Shown here: piece by piece, positions 15,352 through 18,025 of the stretch | Layout of the letters: each line of letters starts with the position of its first letter | Numbering within the stretch: the stretch's first letter is position 1 | From: Methylococcaceae bacterium | GTDB taxonomy: Bacteria; Pseudomonadota; Gammaproteobacteria; Methylococcales; Methylomonadaceae | Direction: 5' to 3' | NCBI GenBank assembly: GCA_005779525.1 | Contig: SXIZ01000316.1 | Coordinates: forward strand, 1-18,025 | Length of the DNA stretch: 18,025 bases | Translations under genes and position numbers: made by a program | The notes under the pieces: generated by a model | Database searches by the model: none | What the model saw: the letters and a program-made list of their open reading frames with translations, nothing else | Told to the model about the DNA's origin: nothing

Positions 15352-16185
15352 ATGGTCACAATCAATGCTAAGCCCCAATTGATGGGCATCTTAAATGTCA
15401 CGCCTGATAGTTTTTCTGATGGCGGCCAATTTAATGACTTGAATACTGGCTTACAACACGCACAAAAAATGTTGGCGCAGGGTGTTGATATTATCGATAT
15501 CGGGGGGGAATCAACCCGCCCAGGTTCTGATCCGGTTTCCGCTGCTGAACAGATAGCCCGTGTGATCCCGATTATCAGTGGCATTCGAACTGAGTTAGAT
15601 TCAGAAATACCTATTAGTATTGATACAACGCTAAGTGAAGTTGCGGCGGCGGCTTTAGATGTCGGAGCTACCATGATCAATGATATTTCAGGTGGCTTAC
15701 ACGATAGTCAAATTTTACAGTTAGCCGCGCTGCGTAAAGTGCCGATTATTCTTATGCATTGTCAAGGCACTCCCAAAACCATGCAGGATAATCCGTATTA
15801 TGAGGAGGTGGTTGCTGAGGTTAAGACCCATTTACAGCAGCGTGTTTTTGCTGCACTCAGTGCTGGGGTTCCGGCGCAGCATATTTTTTTGGATCCAGGT
15901 ATCGGCTTCGGTAAACGCAAACAAGATAATCTGCAATTACTCGCACACCTAGAAGAATTGGTGGCGATGGGCTATCCGATTTTATTAGGCACCAGTCGTA
16001 AGCGATTTATGGGGACACTGTGTGATGTGCATGAACCCTTTGACTTAGTGACCGCCACGGCCGTCACTACGGCTTTAGGGGTGATGGCGGGCGTACAGCT
16101 ATTTCGTGTGCATGATGTGAAAGAAAATCGACAAGCGATAGATGTTGCCTGGGCGATCAAGCAGGCTGAAAAAACAGCATCTTAG
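15352..16185 (+). CDS. folP: Dihydropteroate synthase
   Basis: 277 aa from the chosen ATG (E. coli 282). The TIM barrel has all usual motifs: MGILNVTPDSFSDGG (11-25), IDIGGESTRPGSDPVS (48-63), SIDT with Asp91, INDISGG (109-115), MHCQGTPKTMQ (135-145), DPGIGFGKR (181-189), GTSRKRFMG (213-221) with substrate-binding Lys217, TATAVTTALGV (234-244) and FRVHDVKEN (251-259). It couples p-aminobenzoate to dihydropterin pyrophosphate, the sulfonamide-sensitive step of folate synthesis. The ATG at 15352 is preferred because AGGAG lies 11 nt upstream and MGILN then starts at residue 11. The usual neighbours ftsH and glmM are absent; it follows purD at 320 bp. A strong terminator overlaps its stop. Confidence 0.95.
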   Translation: MVTINAKPQLMGILNVTPDSFSDGGQFNDLNTGLQHAQKMLAQGVDIIDIGGESTRPGSDPVSAAEQIARVIPIISGIRTELDSEIPISIDTTLSEVAAAALDVGATMINDISGGLHDSQILQLAALRKVPIILMHCQGTPKTMQDNPYYEEVVAEVKTHLQQRVFAALSAGVPAQHIFLDPGIGFGKRKQDNLQLLAHLEELVAMGYPILLGTSRKRFMGTLCDVHEPFDLVTATAVTTALGVMAGVQLFRVHDVKENRQAIDVAWAIKQAEKTAS

Positions 16186-16199
16186 CGCTGCTGTTTTTT
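16169..16199 (+). terminator. Intrinsic terminator of folP
   Basis: AAAAAACAGC (16169-16178) and GCTGTTTTTT (16190-16199) are a perfect 10-bp inverted repeat with an 11-nt loop, ending in six Ts. It overlaps the last codons and stop of folP. The A-run on the left arm means it could also stop transcription arriving from the minus-strand gene. Confidence 0.8.
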
Positions 16200-16284
16200 A
16201 GTCGTATGCAAGTATTTATCCGTGCCACGCTTTAGGAAATTAGTAAGTCTAGGTATTAAATAGTCTAAAACCCATGTTATAAGC

Positions 16285-16314
16285 GAAGGAGCTGGCATGG
16301 AGCTCAGCCCCTTC
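16285..16314 (-). terminator. Hairpin downstream of the DUF4114 gene
   Basis: Read on minus, GAAGGGGCT pairs with AGCTCCTTC as a 9-bp stem with one G-U pair and a 12-nt loop, about 25 bp after the stop of the minus-strand gene. No U-run follows, so it may be a processed 3' end or a weak terminator. Confidence 0.35.
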
Positions 16315-16338
16315 ACTTTAACCTGCACTTAGGTCCGC

Positions 16339-17463
16339 TTATTTTGCAGCTTTTTTTCGAGACGCGGCCTTGGCTTCTTTGACTGGATCATTAACCACGC
16401 TAGTGGATGTCACTTCACGCCATGAAAGTGGGCCTGAAGGTCCTTCTGCTGAAATGGGGGTTGGCGTGGTGGGTGGGGGTGTAGTTGATGTTGGAGTGCT
16501 AGGTGATGTAGGTGATGTAGGTGATGTAGGTGATGTAGGTGTCGGTGGCGGCACTTTTCCGGTAACAATATCGGGGATGCCATTTGGCATGACTGCACTG
16601 ATTGGATCAACTTGAATGGCAATCACGACATCATTAAAATCATGGGCAAAACCGGGTTCCCACAAACCGTAGTCATTAAAGTTGTCATTGCTCCGGTGTA
16701 AGTTTTCCATTCCTAACACTAGAATGCCATTAGGAATATCAGAAAATAATAAGGTATGTGCACTTAAATCGTTACTATTGGTAGGCTCTGGATTTAAACG
16801 CTTAATGGTTCTAAAAACCTGTTTACATTTATTTAAAATATTGCCGTGTACCCATCTTACTGTGCGCGGACAGTAAAGGCTAGTGGCATCCCAAAAATTT
16901 TGAATCAGGGAAAAGCCAATCGCATCACCTTTGCTGAATTTACCTAAGGTCACGGTTTTACCAAAACTTAATATCGGGACATTAGAGGGTTTCGGATAGG
17001 GGTAACTCATGGTGGAGTTAAAGTTAGGGAAAAAGATAGTATCTTTAATGTCTTTTTCCTTAATAGTGTTTAAATCTTCTTGTTTAAATTTAAAAAATGC
17101 TAAGGAGTTGTTCAAGCTTGTACTGGAGTAAACATAAGAGACTTTGATTGTGGCTTCGGCATTAAGAAAAATATTCGCCCCTAAATCATTTGCGAGCATT
17201 TGTTTAGTGACGGGCTTTAAGCGCACATCGGCTTGCTCGGGCAACATGTTAATTACTTTACTGGCTAGATCCCTTGGCAAGCTAATCGTTTCCAGCTTTT
17301 TAGGGACGCCAGTATAGGCATCAAAGGAATCTTTGCCATTGAGATAATCCCAAGGTGCCTTTTCACAAGAAGTTGTCGCCAAGCTCAGGGATGAAAATGT
17401 CATAGTATTCAAACAGAGTAGCGCAGACATCATCAAAGGTAATTTTTTGTTAGTGGTGATCAT
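16339..17463 (-). CDS. Secreted DUF4114-like protein with Pro/Thr-rich linker
   Basis: 374 aa. Residues 1-29 are a Sec signal peptide (NKK, hydrophobic core LMMSALLCLN, cleavage likely after SLSLA). The mature part 30-300 is a probable beta-rich domain ending in ILVLGMENLHRSNDNF (247-262) and HDFNDVVIAIQV (274-285), the Asp/Asn-rich, calcium-like ending typical of DUF4114 domains in surface and extracellular proteins. Residues 304-336 are a Pro/Thr/Ser linker containing Thr-Ser-Pro triplets, and the tail (360-374) is Lys/Ala-rich. Cys198 and Cys213 could form a disulfide. No PEP-CTERM or LPXTG-like anchor is seen. AAGGA lies about 8 nt before the ATG. The gene is convergent with folP and visibly more AT-rich than its neighbours, so recent acquisition is possible. 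The function is unknown; a cell-surface or matrix role is inferred. Confidence 0.8.
   Translation of the reverse strand: MITTNKKLPLMMSALLCLNTMTFSSLSLATTSCEKAPWDYLNGKDSFDAYTGVPKKLETISLPRDLASKVINMLPEQADVRLKPVTKQMLANDLGANIFLNAEATIKVSYVYSSTSLNNSLAFFKFKQEDLNTIKEKDIKDTIFFPNFNSTMSYPYPKPSNVPILSFGKTVTLGKFSKGDAIGFSLIQNFWDATSLYCPRTVRWVHGNILNKCKQVFRTIKRLNPEPTNSNDLSAHTLLFSDIPNGILVLGMENLHRSNDNFNDYGLWEPGFAHDFNDVVIAIQVDPISAVMPNGIPDIVTGKVPPPTPTSPTSPTSPTSPSTPTSTTPPPTTPTPISAEGPSGPLSWREVTSTSVVNDPVKEAKAASRKKAAK
16502..16537 (-). repeat. Four perfect 9-bp tandem repeats in the DUF4114 gene
   Basis: GGTGATGTA is repeated four times without change. On the coding (minus) strand the units read ACA TCA CCT, giving Thr-Ser-Pro each time. 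The in-frame 9-bp period means copy-number change by slippage would alter linker length without a frameshift. Confidence 0.85.
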
Positions 17464-18025
17464 ACAATTATCCTTAGTAAAAAAATTAAGTTGTCGATAA
17501 AAAGTAAATCTCTGTTGCTATCCTTCATAGCATAAGATTTTTTGGGTTTAGAAAAAACTCATTAAGTAAAAATCATTCGTAATTTATCAGTGGATAACAT
17601 GCTTCATTAGGTGCTTTTAAGTTCACGTCCTAAATTTAGTGGATTTCAATTTTTTTGCTGAGTGGCTTATGATTTTTGTGATCTATAATACAAAAATTAT
17701 GCCATGATGAAATTTTATGCTTATAAAAACATAGATTTATTAAAATTGAGTCTGCAGCCGTCACTACGCGCTATTTTGATAGTGGGTAATCCTTGTCTGC
17801 TAAAGAACTTTTTCTCAGCTGAATTCTTGCAAAACTAAACAAGGCTTAGGTATTTGGGGGTAGTTGTTGCTTCGGTTGAATTCATGATCCCGGGGGCAAA
17901 ACATTTCTTTAATAACCTGAGTTCGGGATAACCTATCCTGTAATTAGGCAAGCACTAAACCAGTACATTGCAAATTCAATGACGGCTTTTTCTCTTGATA
18001 AGAATAAGAAATCAAAGCGCAGATG
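17464..18025. other. 562-bp AT-rich right-edge region without a supported gene
   Basis: It contains the upstream region of the DUF4114 gene and probably regulatory DNA. On plus, a perfect TATAAT (17684-17689) has no -35 at standard spacing. A small hairpin, CGGGATA, ACC, TATCCTG (17924-17940), lies near the right edge. No open reading frame with family features is present. An ATG occupies the last three bases of the window, and nothing shows whether it is a start. Confidence 0.45.

Noticed and set aside
16502..16537. Possible CRISPR-like or iteron array
   Set aside because: The 9-bp units are directly adjacent with no spacers and keep the reading frame of a protein linker.
16370..16615. Plus-strand frame encoding Gly-Asp-Val repeats
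   Set aside because: It is the complement of the Thr-Ser-Pro repeat of the DUF4114 gene, which has a signal peptide and ribosome site on the other strand.

Overview
The window looks like chromosomal DNA from a gammaproteobacterium of moderate G+C (mid-40s % by eye). The gene order dusB-fis-purH-purD, known from Pseudomonas, supports this. A formaldehyde-activating-enzyme (Fae) paralogue suggests a C1-metabolising relative such as a methanotroph or methylotroph of the Methylococcales type, but that placement is inference. I see no complete mobile element, CRISPR array, rRNA or tRNA.

Left part (1-6738, minus strand): a probable operon is read from right to left. It carries a Ppx/GppA phosphatase, an unrecognised membrane-anchored protein, HemJ, and an unusual protein with two tandem starch-binding-like modules in front of an endonuclease/exonuclease/phosphatase (EEP) domain. 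To its right lies cysG (siroheme synthase), also on minus and probably its own unit.

Middle (6739-10465, plus strand): tusA is divergent from cysG. It is followed by a PLP aminotransferase, a DNA photolyase and the Fae paralogue. Each appears to be its own unit or loosely spaced, with hairpins between them.

Right part (10688-16185, plus strand): housekeeping genes for tRNA dihydrouridylation (dusB), nucleoid architecture (fis), purine synthesis (purH, purD) and folate synthesis (folP). folP closes with a clear intrinsic terminator overlapping its stop codon. PurH consumes 10-formyl-THF and FolP feeds folate synthesis, so the block has a folate/C1 theme. folP is not beside ftsH or glmM, its usual partners.

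Far right (16339-18025): a convergent, AT-rich gene encodes a secreted DUF4114-type protein with a Thr-Ser-Pro repeat linker, followed by about 560 bp of AT-rich DNA with no gene I can support.

The most interesting items are the CBM-EEP fusion (possibly a glycogen-associated phosphoesterase), the Fae paralogue with Met where Fae has its catalytic His, the unrecognised membrane-anchored protein in the ppx operon, and a 14-bp stem-loop in the long folP leader.
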